From assembly GCF_024679095.1 (NCBI RefSeq), contig NW_026111217.1, positions 45,001 through 109,000 of the forward strand: a stretch of DNA of 64,000 nucleotides, given 5' to 3'. This stretch comes from Eriocheir sinensis (Eukaryota > Arthropoda > Malacostraca > Decapoda > Varunidae). The position numbers were made by a program, and so were the translations under genes. Below are positions 35,800 to 48,226 of the stretch, one piece after another. Position 1 is the stretch's first letter, and every line of letters begins with the position of its first letter. Below the pieces are notes generated by a model. It saw only the letters and a list, made by a program, of their open reading frames with translations. It had not been told where the DNA came from and ran no database searches.

Positions 35800-36149
35800 T
35801 GATGAAGGTGGTGGTTTGTGATGGTGACGACAATGGTGATGGTGATAGTGTCCGATATGTAAGCACAACACAACACAACACAACACAACACAGCACAACA
35901 CAACAACACAGGACAGGACAGGACGACGAGGATGCAGCAGGAAAGCACTGGTCATCATCATCGTCCCTCAGCGGCCCTTCCTGTTTTAATGATGGTGGTG
36001 GTGGTTTGTGGTGATGATGGTGATGGTGATAGTGTCCGATATGTAGGTACAACACAACAACACAGGACAGAAGGAGAAGGAGGAGGACGACGAGGATGCA
36101 GCAGGAAAGCACTGGTCATCATCATCGTCCCTCAGCGGCCCTTCCTGTA
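35800..36149. repeat. ~175-bp tandem duplication
   Basis: GGTGATAGTGTCCGATATGT occurs at about 35841 and 36025, and GACGACGAGGATGCAGCAGG at 35922 and 36086. The two halves also share CACTGGTCATCATCATCGTC and CTCAGCGGCCCTTCCTGT. The interior ACAAC repeat number differs between the halves. Confidence 0.9.
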
Positions 36150-36307
36150 GCGGCGTCAGGTAGTCCGCTGGTCACGTTGCCGGCAGGGTTGAGGTGCGGG
36201 CCGCCGTTCCCACGAGTGCCGTCCGTCGCCCGCCACTACACACTTCCTATTTGTCTCATTTGTTTTATCTTTCTGGTCCTAATTCTTCCTTTTGTTCCTC
36301 CTCCTCC

Positions 36308-36560
36308 TTAGCAAAAGTTCAGCATTGTTGATCACTCCAAACTCTTCACGCTACAAACTAACCAGAGGACAAGAAACAATGGAAAAACAATTCAAGAAAA
36401 GCAATACCGACATCAGCAGGAGTTATTTCTCGAATAGAGTTGTTCGCCACTGGAACAACCTTCCTGTAGAAGTAGTTAGCGCAGAGACAATCGACTCCTT
36501 CAAGAAACACATTGATCGGCACTTTGCTGCAACGGGAGTGAAATGACTCTTCAGAATTTT
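36308..36560 (+). mobile_element. CR1-like family 2 fragment, left part (split by LINE-J)
   Basis: The C-terminal coding end of the same family as 19040-19738: [40 protein letters not shown], stop TGA at 36543-36545. The upstream part is in other frames (LRTRNNGKT equivalent near 36355). The 3' UTR resumes at 39247 after the LINE-J insertion. Confidence 0.8.
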
Positions 36561-39246
36561 CCACCATCTGGGTAACACTTCATTGTCATTCTATTACTAA
36601 ATACATCTGTGCTGTTTATCTCTCACCTAACTCTACTAACTATGTAAATTTTTTTGACTATTTGAACTCTAAAGTGGAGCACATCTTGACTCACTCTCCC
36701 TTCGCTGAAATTTCCATCTTGGGAGGTTTCAATGTTCACCACCAGCTTTGGCTTTCATCCTCTTTCACTGACCAGCCTGGTGAACAAACCTACAACTTTG
36801 CTCTCCTCAACGACCTAGAGCAGTTAGTTCAGCACCCTACTCGTATTCCCGACCGTCTTGGAGACAGGGCCAACATTCTAGACCTCTTCCTTACCTCTAA
36901 TCCTTCTGCTTACTCTGTCAAACTGTTATCTCCGTTGGGCTCCTCCGATCATAACCTTATTTCTGTATCCTGTCCTATCGCTCCTTTACATCCTCTGGAC
37001 CCACCAAGGAGGCGATGCTTCTGGCATTTTGCTTCAGCTCGGTGGGACGACCTGAGGATGTACTTTTCCGATTTCCCGTAGAATGATTACTGCTTCCAGG
37101 ATAGAGACCCCTCTGTGTGTGCTCTGCGCATCACAGAGGTGATTGTCTCTGGAATGGAGGCATACATTCCACGTACTTTCTCTGCTCCTCATGCTAAAAA
37201 GTCTTGGTTTAATCATGCTTGTTCTCGTGCTATTAAAGATAGTGAGGCAGCTCACAAAAGGTTCTAGAACCTTCGAACTCCCACTAACTTTGATCTATAC
37301 ATTTCAGCCCGGAATCGTGCCAAATCTATTCTCCGACTTACCAAAACTTCTTTTATCAATAGAAAATGTCAACATCTTGCTTCTTCTAATTCTTCCCGTG
37401 ACTTCTGGCATCTAGCCAAAAATATCTCCTCCAATTTCACTTCTTCCTCTTTCCCTCCTCTCCTTAACCCTAACGGCAGCACTGCCGTCTCATCCGTCTC
37501 TAAGGCTGAACTCTCCGCTCAAGCTTTCTGTAAGAACTCCACCCTGGACGATTCTGGGCATATTCCTCCTACTCATCCCCCCTCTGACTCCTTTATGCAT
37601 GTTATTAAAATTCTTCCAAATGATGTTTTCTATGCCCTCTCTGGCCTCAACTCTCAGAAGGCTTATGGACCTGATGGAGTGCCTCCTGTTGTCCTTAAAA
37701 ACTGTGCTTCCGTGCTGACACCCTGCCTGGTCAAACTCTTTCGTCTCTGCCTATCAACATCTACCTTTCCTTCCTGCTGGAAGTATGCCTTTGTACAGCC
37801 TGTGCCTAAGAAGGGTGACCGTTCCAGTCCCTCAAACTACCGCCCTATAGCTTTACTTTCCTGTCTATCTAAAGCTTTTGAATCAATCCTTGACCGGAAG
37901 ATTCAAAAGCACCTTTCCACTTCTAACCTTCTATCTGATCGCCAGTATGGGTTCCGCAAGGGGCGTTCTACTGGTGATCTCCTTGCCTTCCAACTGACTC
38001 TTGGTCATCCTCTCTTAGCTGTTTCAGTGGAACCTTTGCTATTGCGCTGTACATATCAAAAGCTTTTGATAGGGTCTGGCACAAATCTTTGCTTTCCAAA
38101 CTACCCTCCTACGGTTTCTATCCTTCTCTCTGTACCTTTATCTCCAGTTTCATTTCTGACCGTTCTATTTCTGCTGTGGTGGACGGTCACTGTTCTTCCC
38201 CTAAACCTATTAACAGTGGTGTCCCACAGGGTTCTGTTCTATCTCTCACTCTTTCTGTTGTTCATTGATGATTTTCTTTCCAAAACGAACTGTCCTATCC
38301 ATTCTTACGCCGATGACTCCACTCTGCATTACTCAACTTCTTTTAATAGAAGACCCACTCCACAGGAACTTAACGATTCAAGGCTGGAGGCAGCAGAACG
38401 CTTAGCCTCAGACCTTACTATTATTTCCGATTGGGGCAAGAAGAACCTGGTGTCCTTCAACGCCTCAAAAACACAGTTTCTCCACCTATCCACTTGACAC
38501 AATCTTCCAGACAACTATCCCCTATTCTTCGACAACACTCAGCTATCAGCTTCTTCAACACTAAACATTCTCGGTCTATCCTTAACTCAAAATCTCAACT
38601 GGAAACTTCATATCTCATCTCTTACTAAATCAGCTTCCTCTAGGCTGGGCGTTCTGTACCGTCTCCGCCAGTTCTTCTCCCCCGCACAGTTGCTATCCAT
38701 TTACAGGAGCCTTGTCCGCCCTCGTATGGAGTATGCATCTCATGTGTGGGGGGGCTCCACTCACACAGCTCTCCTTGACAGAGTGGAGTCAAAGGCTCTT
38801 CGTCTCATCAACTCTCCTCCTCATACTGATAGTCTTCTACGTCTCAAATTCCGCCGCCATGTTGCCTCTCTTTCTATCTTCTGTCGATATTTTCTTGCTG
38901 ACTGCCCTTCTGAAATTGCTAACTGCATGCCCCCTCCTCGGCCCCTGCTGCACGTCTTTCTACGCATGCTCATCCCTATACTGTCCAAACCCCTTATGCA
39001 AGAGTCAACCAGCATCTTCACTCTTTCATCCCTCACGCTGGTAAACTCTGGAATAATCTTCCTTCATCTGTATTTCCTCCTGCCTATGACTTGAACTCTT
39101 TCAAGAGGAGGGTATCAGGACACCTCTCCTCCCGAAATTGACTTCTTTTGGACACTCCTTTGATCTCTATTCAGGAGCAGTGAATAGCGGGCTTTTTTAT
39201 ATTTTTCTTTACGCCCTAGAACTGTGTCCTTCTGTAAAAAAAAAAA
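36561..39246 (+). mobile_element. LINE-J (jockey-like) non-LTR retrotransposon inserted in the CR1-like fragment
   Basis: A ~2.69-kb plus-strand element. The 5' end is truncated inside the endonuclease, and the 3' end has the GAGCAGTGAATAGCGGGCTT tail and poly(A) of 13 or more. The flanks, joined, match the uninterrupted CR1-like 3' UTR at 19199-19040, which acts as an empty site. The same family is at 54335-56250 (decayed), 1-127 and 20742-20886 (tails). The jockey-like label is by motif style only. Confidence 0.85.
36572..39130 (+). pseudogene. LINE-J ORF2 remnant: endonuclease end, reverse transcriptase, C-terminal domain
   Basis: The endonuclease remnant (36572-37081) reads [31 protein letters not shown] (GDFN changed to GGFN, a likely damaged metal site), [14 protein letters not shown] and [13 protein letters not shown], then a stop at 37079-37081. 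The reverse transcriptase starts in a new frame at 37595: GPDGVPPVVLKN, VPKKGDRSSPSNYRPIALLS and DRQYGFRKGRSTGDLLAF. It shifts near 37995 into the frame with YISKAFDRVWHKSL and INSGVPQGSVLS, then back near 38245 for LFIDDF and the YADDSTLHYS box. The C-terminal region (38560-39090) includes LVRPRMEYASHVWGG. At least four frame breaks make it inactive. Confidence 0.85.
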
Positions 39247-39366
39247 AGTACATAAGTGCTTTAATCCTTCCCGCAAACTTCTCCCGTGGCTGACGGATTG
39301 ATTAAATCACTGAAAGCAGGCAGCCTTGTAATGAGCCAACAGGCTTTCTGCTGCCTGCCCGTCCAT
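39247..39366 (+). mobile_element. CR1-like family 2 fragment, right part (3' UTR)
   Basis: ACATAAGTGCTTTAATCCTT, CGGATTGATTAAATCACTGA, CAGGCAGCCTTGTAATGAGC and CCATGTTTCC match the 3' UTR of the copy at 19040-19199. It ends in (TCC)n as that copy does. Confidence 0.85.
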
Positions 39367-39545
39367 GTTTCCTCCTCCTCCTCCTCCTCCTCCTCTTATA
39401 ATTTTGTCTTTTTCCATCTTCTTCCCTCTGATCTTCCTTCTCCTCTTCTTTCCTTTCCTGTTCTTCCTCCTGTACTTTTATTTTATTCTTATCTCCTTTA
39501 TTCATGATCCTCCTCCTCCTCCTCCTCCTCCTCCTCCTCCTCGCC
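39367..39545. repeat. (TCC)n tracts
   Basis: (TCC)n at about 39370-39396 and 39509-39543 with pyrimidine-rich sequence between. Confidence 0.9.
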
Positions 39546-40325
39546 CTCCTACTCCCTTTTCCGTATGTTCCAGGCACACTGCAGCACGATTACAACCTGA
39601 AGTCATGTTATTTTCCCTCACAGCTTAGATTACAAGTAGCGTAAGTTAACAACAGAGTAAAGAAAAAACTTAATGTACGCAACATACATCTGATGAGTGA
39701 GGTGTGGGAACAGTAAGGTTAACAGGATACTGGAGCGTACACCCGTACCGAAGGTAAACGAGGATCGAGCCTCTACCTGTAACCCCTGAAACTACACCTC
39801 ACCCCATCGTGAGGAGTCCAATTAAATACTAGCTTTTATAATGTTTTAAGAATCAACTACATACAATGTTTACTGACCCTTTTTCGTATGTGTCATAGAC
39901 CGACAGGTCTTCTGGTGTCTGTTCTTCCTATGTATTCCTCCTCCTCCTCCTCCTCCTCCTCCTCCTATCCTCCATCTCTTCCTTCTCTTCTACCTTCTCT
40001 GTCTCCCTTCTTCTTCCACCACCTTCATCCCTCTTCCACTGATATTCCTATTCCTTCTCCCACTCTACTTCCTCTTCCTCCTCCTTCTCCGTCGCCCAAT
40101 TGCCCCAGCCCCCTCATCGCCGCCGCCGCCGTCATAAACATTGCCTCGGTCTGTCCGGCTTCCATATGAATGAGCCGCACTAAACTAATCGGATATAGGA
40201 GTGGAATTATCGCCGTTTAATGATTGTGTGGATTGAATTTATATGGAAATGAGACGCGGTGGGCTCCGTTTATTATATTTTTTGTATTTTATGCATTTTT
40301 TTGGTCTACTGATGAGGTTTGCAAA
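39546..40325. other. no gene; (TCC)n at 39938-39966 and pyrimidine-rich tract to 40130
   Basis: Unique-looking at both ends, low complexity in the middle. No conserved frame. Confidence 0.5.
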
Positions 40326-40326
40326 G

Positions 40327-40535
40327 TCTCGTATTCTCTCAGACACTTTTGGCTGTCTCACAAGTAGTTTCCAAGGATACAAAGGAGGCTAGGCGAGTGT
40401 TTACGTTCATGGTGCAGAAGCCTTGTCAACCTACCACTTGGCTCATAAAACTACCCATGGAAATAACAGCCTCTACGAAAGCCCTATCAAAAGTGGGTGT
40501 GTAAGCCCCGAAATGTTTGAGAATATGGGTCTTAG
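40327..40535 (+). mobile_element. MITE-M copy, left member of an inverted pair
   Basis: From TCGTATTCTCTCAGACACTT to GCCCCGAAATGTTTGAGAAT and GGG. Internal TTACGTTCATGGTGCAGAAG is present. Confidence 0.8.
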
Positions 40536-40566
40536 TCTCCCTCGTATTGTTAGATGAATGTTTTAT

Positions 40567-40775
40567 GCCCATATTTTCAAACATTTCTGGGATTACACAC
40601 ACACATTTGATAAGGCTTTCGTGGAGGTTGTATTAGTATTTCCATGGGTAGTTTGATGAGCTTAGGGATAGTTTAACAAGGCGTCTGCACAAAGAATATG
40701 AAAAAACACTCACGAGAACTCGACTTATATCATTTGTGGCCTTTGAAAAGCGTTGCTGTGAGAGCCGAGAGAGCC
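40567..40775 (-). mobile_element. MITE-M copy, right member of an inverted pair
   Basis: Starts GCCCATATTTTCAAACATTT and ends GAGAATAGG. It lies 31 bp from, and in opposite orientation to, the preceding copy. Confidence 0.8.
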
Positions 40776-40984
40776 TGAGAATAGGAACCTACGCAGAAAC
40801 ACACACAGTAACAGTACAGTGCAGTGGCTGTGTGACGTCTACAAATTGCTCTGTAGATTGGGGTGTCCGAATACTTGTTTTCGTTCTCTGTTGTCGGTCA
40901 TAGGCAGGTAGACAGATAGGCAGCGTGGCGAGGGAGGTTACATGTGGGGAGCTAGGTACGAGGAGAGGAGAGAAATTCTCTCTG

Positions 40985-41235
40985 TATCTTGAGGGCGAGG
41001 GTAGCAAGGTAGTGAAGGCTGTGGTGGTGCCGGGGACTGTAACACATAGAGAAAAGTGAACACCTATTAGAAGTTAAGGGAACTCGTGTCTAGGCTACTT
41101 CGGCAAATGGTTATAGAGACCGTGTACTTCTATATCCTGGTGGTGAGGGTAGCGAGGTAGTGAAGCTTGCTGTGAGTGTAACACATGTACATAACGGGAA
41201 CACCTGTTTGAATCAAGGAGACGTGTCTTTACTAC
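40985..41235. repeat. diverged ~145-bp tandem duplication
   Basis: GAGGGTAGCRAGGTAGTGAAG, TGTAACACATRKA and GAACACCTRTT occur at about 40992 and 41146 in the same order. Confidence 0.7.
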
Positions 41236-41449
41236 GGCATGTCAGGGAACCCTCAGCGCTTATTAAAATGGAGGCAGAGGAAGAAACCTAGAGACTGCAA
41301 ATTTATAACAGTATCAGTTGAATGGCGACCCAGATAAATGATAATACAATACTTACGGAATGGGTTTTGGAAGTTATTTTTATATGTATTTTGTTTATTT
41401 TTAACGTTTTGGTAATTTTGTTTCTCTCTTTTTCTTCTTGCAGGTGAGT

Positions 41450-41522
41450 TGACGTGTGTTAGGAATGAAAGAAGGCAGGAAGAAGGATGGAAGGAAGGTA
41501 AGAATGAATGAATGAAGAAAAA

Positions 41523-41553
<31 letters not shown>

Positions 41554-42065
41554 GAAGGAAAGTAGGAAGAATGAATGGATGGATGGATGAAGAAAGATAT
41601 AGAAAAACAAGTAAGCAAGAAAGAAAAGAAAGAAAGAAAGGAAGGAAGGAAGGAAGGTAGGAAGGATGAATGGATGGATTGATGAAGAAAGAAGGATAGA
41701 TAGAAAACAAGTAAGCAAAAAAGAAAAGAAAGAAAGGAAGGAAGGAAGGAAGGAAGGAAGGAAAGAGAGTGGGAAGGAAGGAAGGAAGGAAGGAAGGAAA
41801 GAAAGAGAGTGGGAAGGAAGGAAGGAAGGAAGGAAGGAAGGAAGGAAAGAAAGAAAGAAAGTAGCGGAGATGCAAATTGTCATAAAAAAGAAGAAAAAAA
41901 TAAGACAAGCAAAGCAAAAACAGAGGAATGAAGAAAAAAAGATGGAAGGATATAAATAAATAAACACAGAAAGGAGAGAATGAATGAAGGAAGAAAGAAA
42001 AAAAAGAGGGGAAAAAGAAAGAAAGAATAACAAGGAAGATAAAGGAAAAAAGAGAAAAAAAAGAA
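41450..42065. repeat. polypurine tract (GAAA)n/(GGAA)n
   Basis: Over 600 bp of nearly pure purines including repeated GAATGGATGGATGRATGAAG, (GAAA)n and (GGAA)n blocks. The minus-strand open frames (up to 300 codons of Phe/Ser/Leu/Pro) are compositional. Confidence 0.9.
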
Positions 42066-42109
42066 AGGATGAAAACGACGATAGAAACTAGCCTCCACTT
42101 AAACTCGTG

Positions 42110-42468
42110 CTGTGCCACAAAAGGCGAGTTGAGGACGGCAGTGGGCGATGGGTGTGGACTAGACACGGTGGGAGGGCTGCTGCAGGCCGTGGAGGAGAAG
42201 AAGGCGGCCAGAAAGACACAGGAATGTATACAAATTGCAGCCTCGTAAAAGAACGTAACGCCAAATAGAGTAATAACACAGATTGTGGCACAGACCGGGA
42301 TGGATAAAAGGAAAGCTAGAAAGACGAGGGAATGAACTGAAGTCTCGTAAAAGCACATCAAGCCAAGCAGAGTATTAACCGAGACTGGGGTACAGGCTGG
42401 GAAGGTTTATAAGGTAGAAAGAGACGAGGGAATGACCTTAAGTGTCACGCAAGCACATCACGCTAAGC
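42110..42468. repeat. ~115-bp tandem repeat, about 3 units, cut by the gap
   Basis: CTCGTAAAAGMACRTMAMGCCAARYAGAGTA and GACGAGGGAATGAMCT recur at about 42240, 42352 and 42445. The last unit runs into the Ns, so the gap may hide more units. Confidence 0.75.
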
Positions 42469-42481
42469 NNNNNNNNNNNNN
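42469..42481. other. assembly gap (13 N)
   Basis: Thirteen N bases. The gap length is probably nominal. It sits between a tandem repeat and a coding exon, so the exon's true left end and acceptor are not visible. Confidence 0.98.
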
Positions 42482-43100
42482 GTCTGCCACCAGGAGGTGA
42501 GGCACCAGACCGTACAGTGTATTCCCTCAGAGACAACCTTCGCATGTCCACCACCACTCATGGAGAGCTTGGCCTGAAGAACATGGCACAATCCATTGAT
42601 TCCTTCGGTTTCACTGGTTCAATTGATATGGACAGGAGGGACAGCAAGACTTACGCTGGTGTGCTGCGCTCCTCCCTTCAGCCTCCTGCTGCTGGCTCTG
42701 AGGCCAACAAAGGTGAGGAAACTGTATATTCACAAAACGAGCTAGGTGGCAAGAATCTGCTCTCTGGGAATAGTCCTTTTTACCAGTACTTCCCTTAGTG
42801 TGGGCCTGTGATGTCATGTGGGAACTTCCTGTTCATGTTTCTCATCACAAGGTTGTTTACATCATCTTTCAGCTGTGGAAAAAATACATTGTTCTAAGCT
42901 GTTAGTCCATGAAACTTTGTCAGTCACAGCTTGGCTTACATGATCAGTACTTTTATTTTTCACCAGCATTAGTAGTCAGGAAACTCCTCAGAGTGAATCT
43001 TTTGAACTCAACATTGAAGACGCATATCTGCGTTTTATTTTCAGCCAACATGTATAGCAGCAGTGATCTAAGCATGATGAGTGATGATTCCTTACAGTGA
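42482..43100 (+). CDS. last two coding exons of an unidentified host protein
   Basis: Exon 42482-42712 is open from the gap: RTVYSLRDNLRMSTTTHGEL, then GLKNMAQSIDSFGFTGSID, DSKTYAGVLRSSLQPPAA. It ends at a good donor, AACAAAG|GTGAGG, after codon position 1. A good acceptor, TTTTATTTTCAG|CC at 43043-43045, supplies two bases that keep the frame and gives ANMYSSSDLSMMSDDSLQ, then TGA at 43098-43100. The phase match over a 332-bp intron, mixed amino acid use and normal codon pattern distinguish it from the repeat-derived frames around it. The C-terminus is Ser/Asp-rich, like a cytoplasmic tail or disordered region. If the intron is retained the frame would run to a stop at 42796-42798. I do not recognise the family, and the N-terminal part lies beyond the gap. 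Confidence 0.7.
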
Positions 43101-44130
43101 GAGCTTCCTACATGATTCCGAGGCATTCTTCTTGGTGTTGTGTGTTTGCCGTGTTTTATTGGATTAACAGTGTATAGTGCCAGTAGTCTTTTACTAGAAA
43201 TCATTATTGTATAAAGCCAGCTGGATTAATTAAGTAGGATTTTAATATATAGCACATAAAGTACAAAAAAAAAGTAGGTTACAAATTCAGAGAACAGTAT
43301 CATAAGTTTAGGTTAAGGGAATATGACTGTCTTTTTGTCATGGCACTGGCAGTGGCCTCTATGTTCTTATAACCACAGTGTGTGTGTGGGTGTGGGTGCG
43401 TGTGAGTGTGTGTGAGTGTGTGTGTGTGTGTGTGTGCATACAAGCATGTATACACGTGGTTGTGTGTCCATCACTACTCTTCCTAGTGACTGATGTTTAG
43501 TTCTTGTGATGACTAGAGGTTACAGCAGAGAGATGAAAACACATCTTGGTATGCTACAGTTTCAATGCAGTGAGAAACAGCCAGCACTGACCCAACTGTT
43601 GTACCTGAAGACTCCCATCCTCTCTCTCTAGCCAATTGGGACCATTGTTTTCCATTTTGCGGTTGCCCGTTACATTGCGAACATTGGTTCACATCCATAC
43701 CTGCCCGAGGACGTGTTCCTCAACTGGCTCGTCAAATGAAAATAAGTAGATTTTAATATTTTTGTGAAGTTAACAATTTTGAAAAGTTTTAAAATGTATG
43801 ATGAAAAAAAATATGCTTTAGTACGTTTGCCTATCAAAGTTTAGCACAGTGTCCGCACCCGAGTGTCAGACCCGTGCTCCCTCCCGTCATTCTGCTTATT
43901 TGTCTTCTTCATGTTTGTGTGCATCTTCCTCAAGAAATTTCTAAATATTTTTGTTGGAACACAATATTATTATTTTTGTATTAATATGCACTGAAAAGTT
44001 TCCAGTGTGATGGACTCGATATTCAGGTGTGTAGGGAGCCAGCTTTAGTGTGGCTGTAACAGCCTTTGAACCTTCCGGGAACCTCAACCTTGTCTTGACG
44101 GGCTAAACCTTTCTTCGTACATCTGGCTGT
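43101..44130 (+). other. probable 3' UTR and downstream sequence of the 42482-43100 gene
   Basis: AT-rich, non-coding, with a GT-rich patch at 43380-43436. No perfect AATAAA signal close to the stop was seen; the first clear cluster of AATAAA hexamers is at about 44595-44615. The transcript end is therefore unresolved. Confidence 0.4.
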
Positions 44131-44133
44131 ACT

Positions 44134-45913
<1,780 letters not shown>

Positions 45914-46570
45914 TTAACCAATGTGGTAGGTATGATAATAAATACTAATTATCATAACCTAAATAACTAACAATACTACACGTGCCATAAAGTATTCCTT
46001 GCAGCGAGGCACGTACCACCGTTCCTTTGGCCTGGCCTGCCATGCAAAGTGCAGAAGACAAAGTTCTGTATCTCCATTATTTCCTACATCATTCTTTCAC
46101 AAAAATAGAAAATCATATATTTTTAAGACAATTGCTTGACATAAGGATACGTTTGATGCAACTATAAACGGTTTTAGTCAGTTGTTGTAGCTTGGATGAG
46201 GCGCACAAACTTGACGGAACAGAATGTGGCAAAGGGCGAAGCAGACGACGCAGCAACTGTTACCCGCAGACTATAATAACAACAACTAAAAACCTTTATG
46301 GCTATATCAAACATATCCCTGTATCAAGGAACTATATAGATAACTTGTACTCTATTTTTGTGAAAGATTGGTGTGTGAAGTAATGGAAATACAGGAATTC
46401 ATGTCTTCTGCACTTGGTGTGCTAGGCCAGGCTAGAGGAACAGTGATGCGCGCCTCGCCGTAAATGATATTTTAGTTATTGCTGTATCTTAATTAATGGC
46501 AGGTGCAGTATTGGTAGTTACTGAGATAATAATAGTTAATATTTATTTTCAGGCCTACCACACTGATTAA
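45914..46570. mobile_element. 657-bp fold-back element flanked by TTAA
   Basis: TTAA at 45914-45917 and 46567-46570. The left arm (45914-46191) and the reverse complement of the right arm (46271-46570) align along their whole length: ends TTAACCAATGTGGTAGG and TTAATCAGTGTGGTAGG; middles GTTCCTTTGGCCTGGCC and GTTCCTCTAGCCTGGCC, AAGTGCAGAAGACA, TCTTTCACAAAAATAGA; inner ends ACAACAACTGACTAAAACC and AACAACAACTAAAAACC. Only about 80 bp at the centre is unpaired. TTAA targets are typical of piggyBac-type transposition. No protein is encoded. Arm divergence of roughly a quarter suggests age. Confidence 0.85.
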
Positions 46571-47187
46571 CTATTAGATTATGGCGATCGTATATATATA
46601 TAAGTGCTCTACCACACGCCCCACCCATACGGGGATCATATATATAATCATCACACTCTACACTCCCTATGTTTCAAATATACCGCCAGTTCTTGACTCA
46701 GAAGAATGGTGGAGGCATCTGGCATCTGTACACACTCTCATTCGTCTCCAGCGCGCAGCCTACCGAAGGCCACAGATCATTTTCCACTTTTGTTCAGAAT
46801 ACATCTGTCATGTCTCGTGACACGTCAAGCAGTTCCTCTGGTCCGGGCGGAAGTAGAGAGCGGGCGAATTAAAGTGACAGTGACTCTGATGACTGCTATG
46901 GTAGTGACATTGACAGCGGAGGGAGGGGCAAGTAGGTAGGGAGAGAGAGAGAGTGGGATGCTTCCACGCGACGCGTCACGGCCACGAGAAAATGCGCAAT
47001 ATTTTTGTCTGTCATAACTTTTTTATTATTATTAGGAGAGAAGTTTTATTACAGCACCACATATACTAGATGAATATACAATTATTGGAAAGAAGAAAGA
47101 CACCATTTCCACCTCTTTTAAATGCCTAAATTTTCCCCGTGCACACCATCCAGAGATATATATCGCCGCCCGTACTCTGAGGGTTAA
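46567..47187 (+). mobile_element. probable piggyBac-type remnant sharing a TTAA with the fold-back element
   Basis: The right end reads CTCTGAGGGTTAA (47175-47187), that is TTAACCCTCAGAGTACGG inverted. The left end TTAACTATTAGATTATGGCG at 46567 aligns to it loosely. Inside, a plus-strand frame from 46810 reads MSRDTSSSSSGPGGSRERAN, stop, then SDSDSDDCYGSDIDS, like the acidic N-terminus common in piggyBac transposases, but nothing of the catalytic domain remains. Both points are suggestive only. Confidence 0.45.
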
Positions 47188-47713
47188 TCCCGATCATATA
47201 TGATATGTAATATGGCTGAATCATATACTCCCATTGGTAAGCTTCAGCCAATCAGGTGGAAGGGGGCGGAGCCTCCTTGGTGCAAGGGGCGGGGCTTAGA
47301 GTTGTAAAATACAACACCTTAAAATAAAATGACTCTAGTTAAGATAATCTCTCAACCACTCATATTCCAATCTTTTATAGTCCCCACATTGATCAACTCA
47401 GTTTAATGAAGACTGCCTCTTGTAAGCCACTATTTTCTTTCCTCATGGAAAAATTGATGTGAAGAAGATGTTTAATATCTTGAGCTACCTAGTTTTCATC
47501 AGCTGGTAAAATATGTTGTGTAACTATGTGATCACTTACATTCAGTAGAGTAGGTGAGTCTTCAAATTTGAGGGGGTCCCCGTTATTCCTTCCCCTTATT
47601 CATTGTGTCACTTTCAGCAGCAACATTTTATGGAAATAAGCAAGAAAATCCAATGTTCCTTTGTCATTGTCTGCTTGCAAACATTCTTTGGCATTATTTT
47701 GTAATGCTGCACC
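47188..47713. other. no gene seen
   Basis: Contains GC-box-like GGGGCGGAGCC and GGGGCGGGGC at about 47265-47295 beside an ATTGG word (47233). These could be promoter-like, but no exon follows that supports it. Confidence 0.4.
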
Positions 47714-47950
47714 ATGGCTGATATCCAACCCCCCAAGGCTAACATCAACACTGATTTATCACTAGAGAAGAAAATGGAAATAATTAGGAGTAAAAGTGGC
47801 GAGTGTGTTGTTGATGTTGGCCCCGTTATGAATGTCCCGCCAGCCACCGTTCAGTTCATGGTGGAGAATGCGCCACAGCTGGAAAAAAGGCTCAAAATTT
47901 ACTTGAACATTCTTAGATCCTTATCATTTATACACAAAGCGATTGGATAA
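47714..47950 (+). pseudogene. pogo/Psq-type helix-turn-helix fragment
   Basis: A 78-codon frame starting MADIQPPKANINTDLS. Residues 16-55 (LEKKMEIIRSKSGECVVDVG, PVMNVPPATVQFMVENA) fit the CENP-B-N/Psq helix-turn-helix that opens Tigger/pogo transposases (K-x-EII ... PPxTV). After ENAPQLEKR the frame runs into a 67-bp tandem duplication and stops, so the core of any transposase is missing. It is probably a transposon relic. A small domesticated DNA-binding protein is less likely. Confidence 0.5.
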
Positions 47951-48034
47951 TGAAATAGGAGTGAGTTACTTGAACATTCTTAGATCCTTATCATTTGTAC
48001 ACAAAGCGATTGGATAATGAAATAGGAGTGAGTT
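47901..48034. repeat. 67-bp tandem duplication
   Basis: ACTTGAACATTCTTAGATCC starts at 47901 and 47968. The two copies differ at one visible base (TTTATACAC against TTTGTACAC). Confidence 0.95.
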
Positions 48035-48226
48035 ATGTTAATTTATAAGTAGATCCGGGGGTTGATGTAACTAGCAAGCAGAGTGGCTGCCTCCCAAGAC
48101 CATGATGCTCTACGGCACAGTGTTTGTCATTGGTGCTGAGAGCCACACCACAGAGCAGCATCTCCATTAAATCAGCCTTAGCACTTTCATAGCGGTTTTA
48201 TTGTAACAAGTATCAAACATGTCCAT

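Noticed and set aside
35631..36112. Cys/Val-rich minus-strand frames
   Set aside because: They come from the ACAAC repeat in the 175-bp tandem duplication.
41401..42361. Minus-strand frames of 210 and 300 codons
   Set aside because: Polypurine tract read backwards; composition alone explains the absence of stops.
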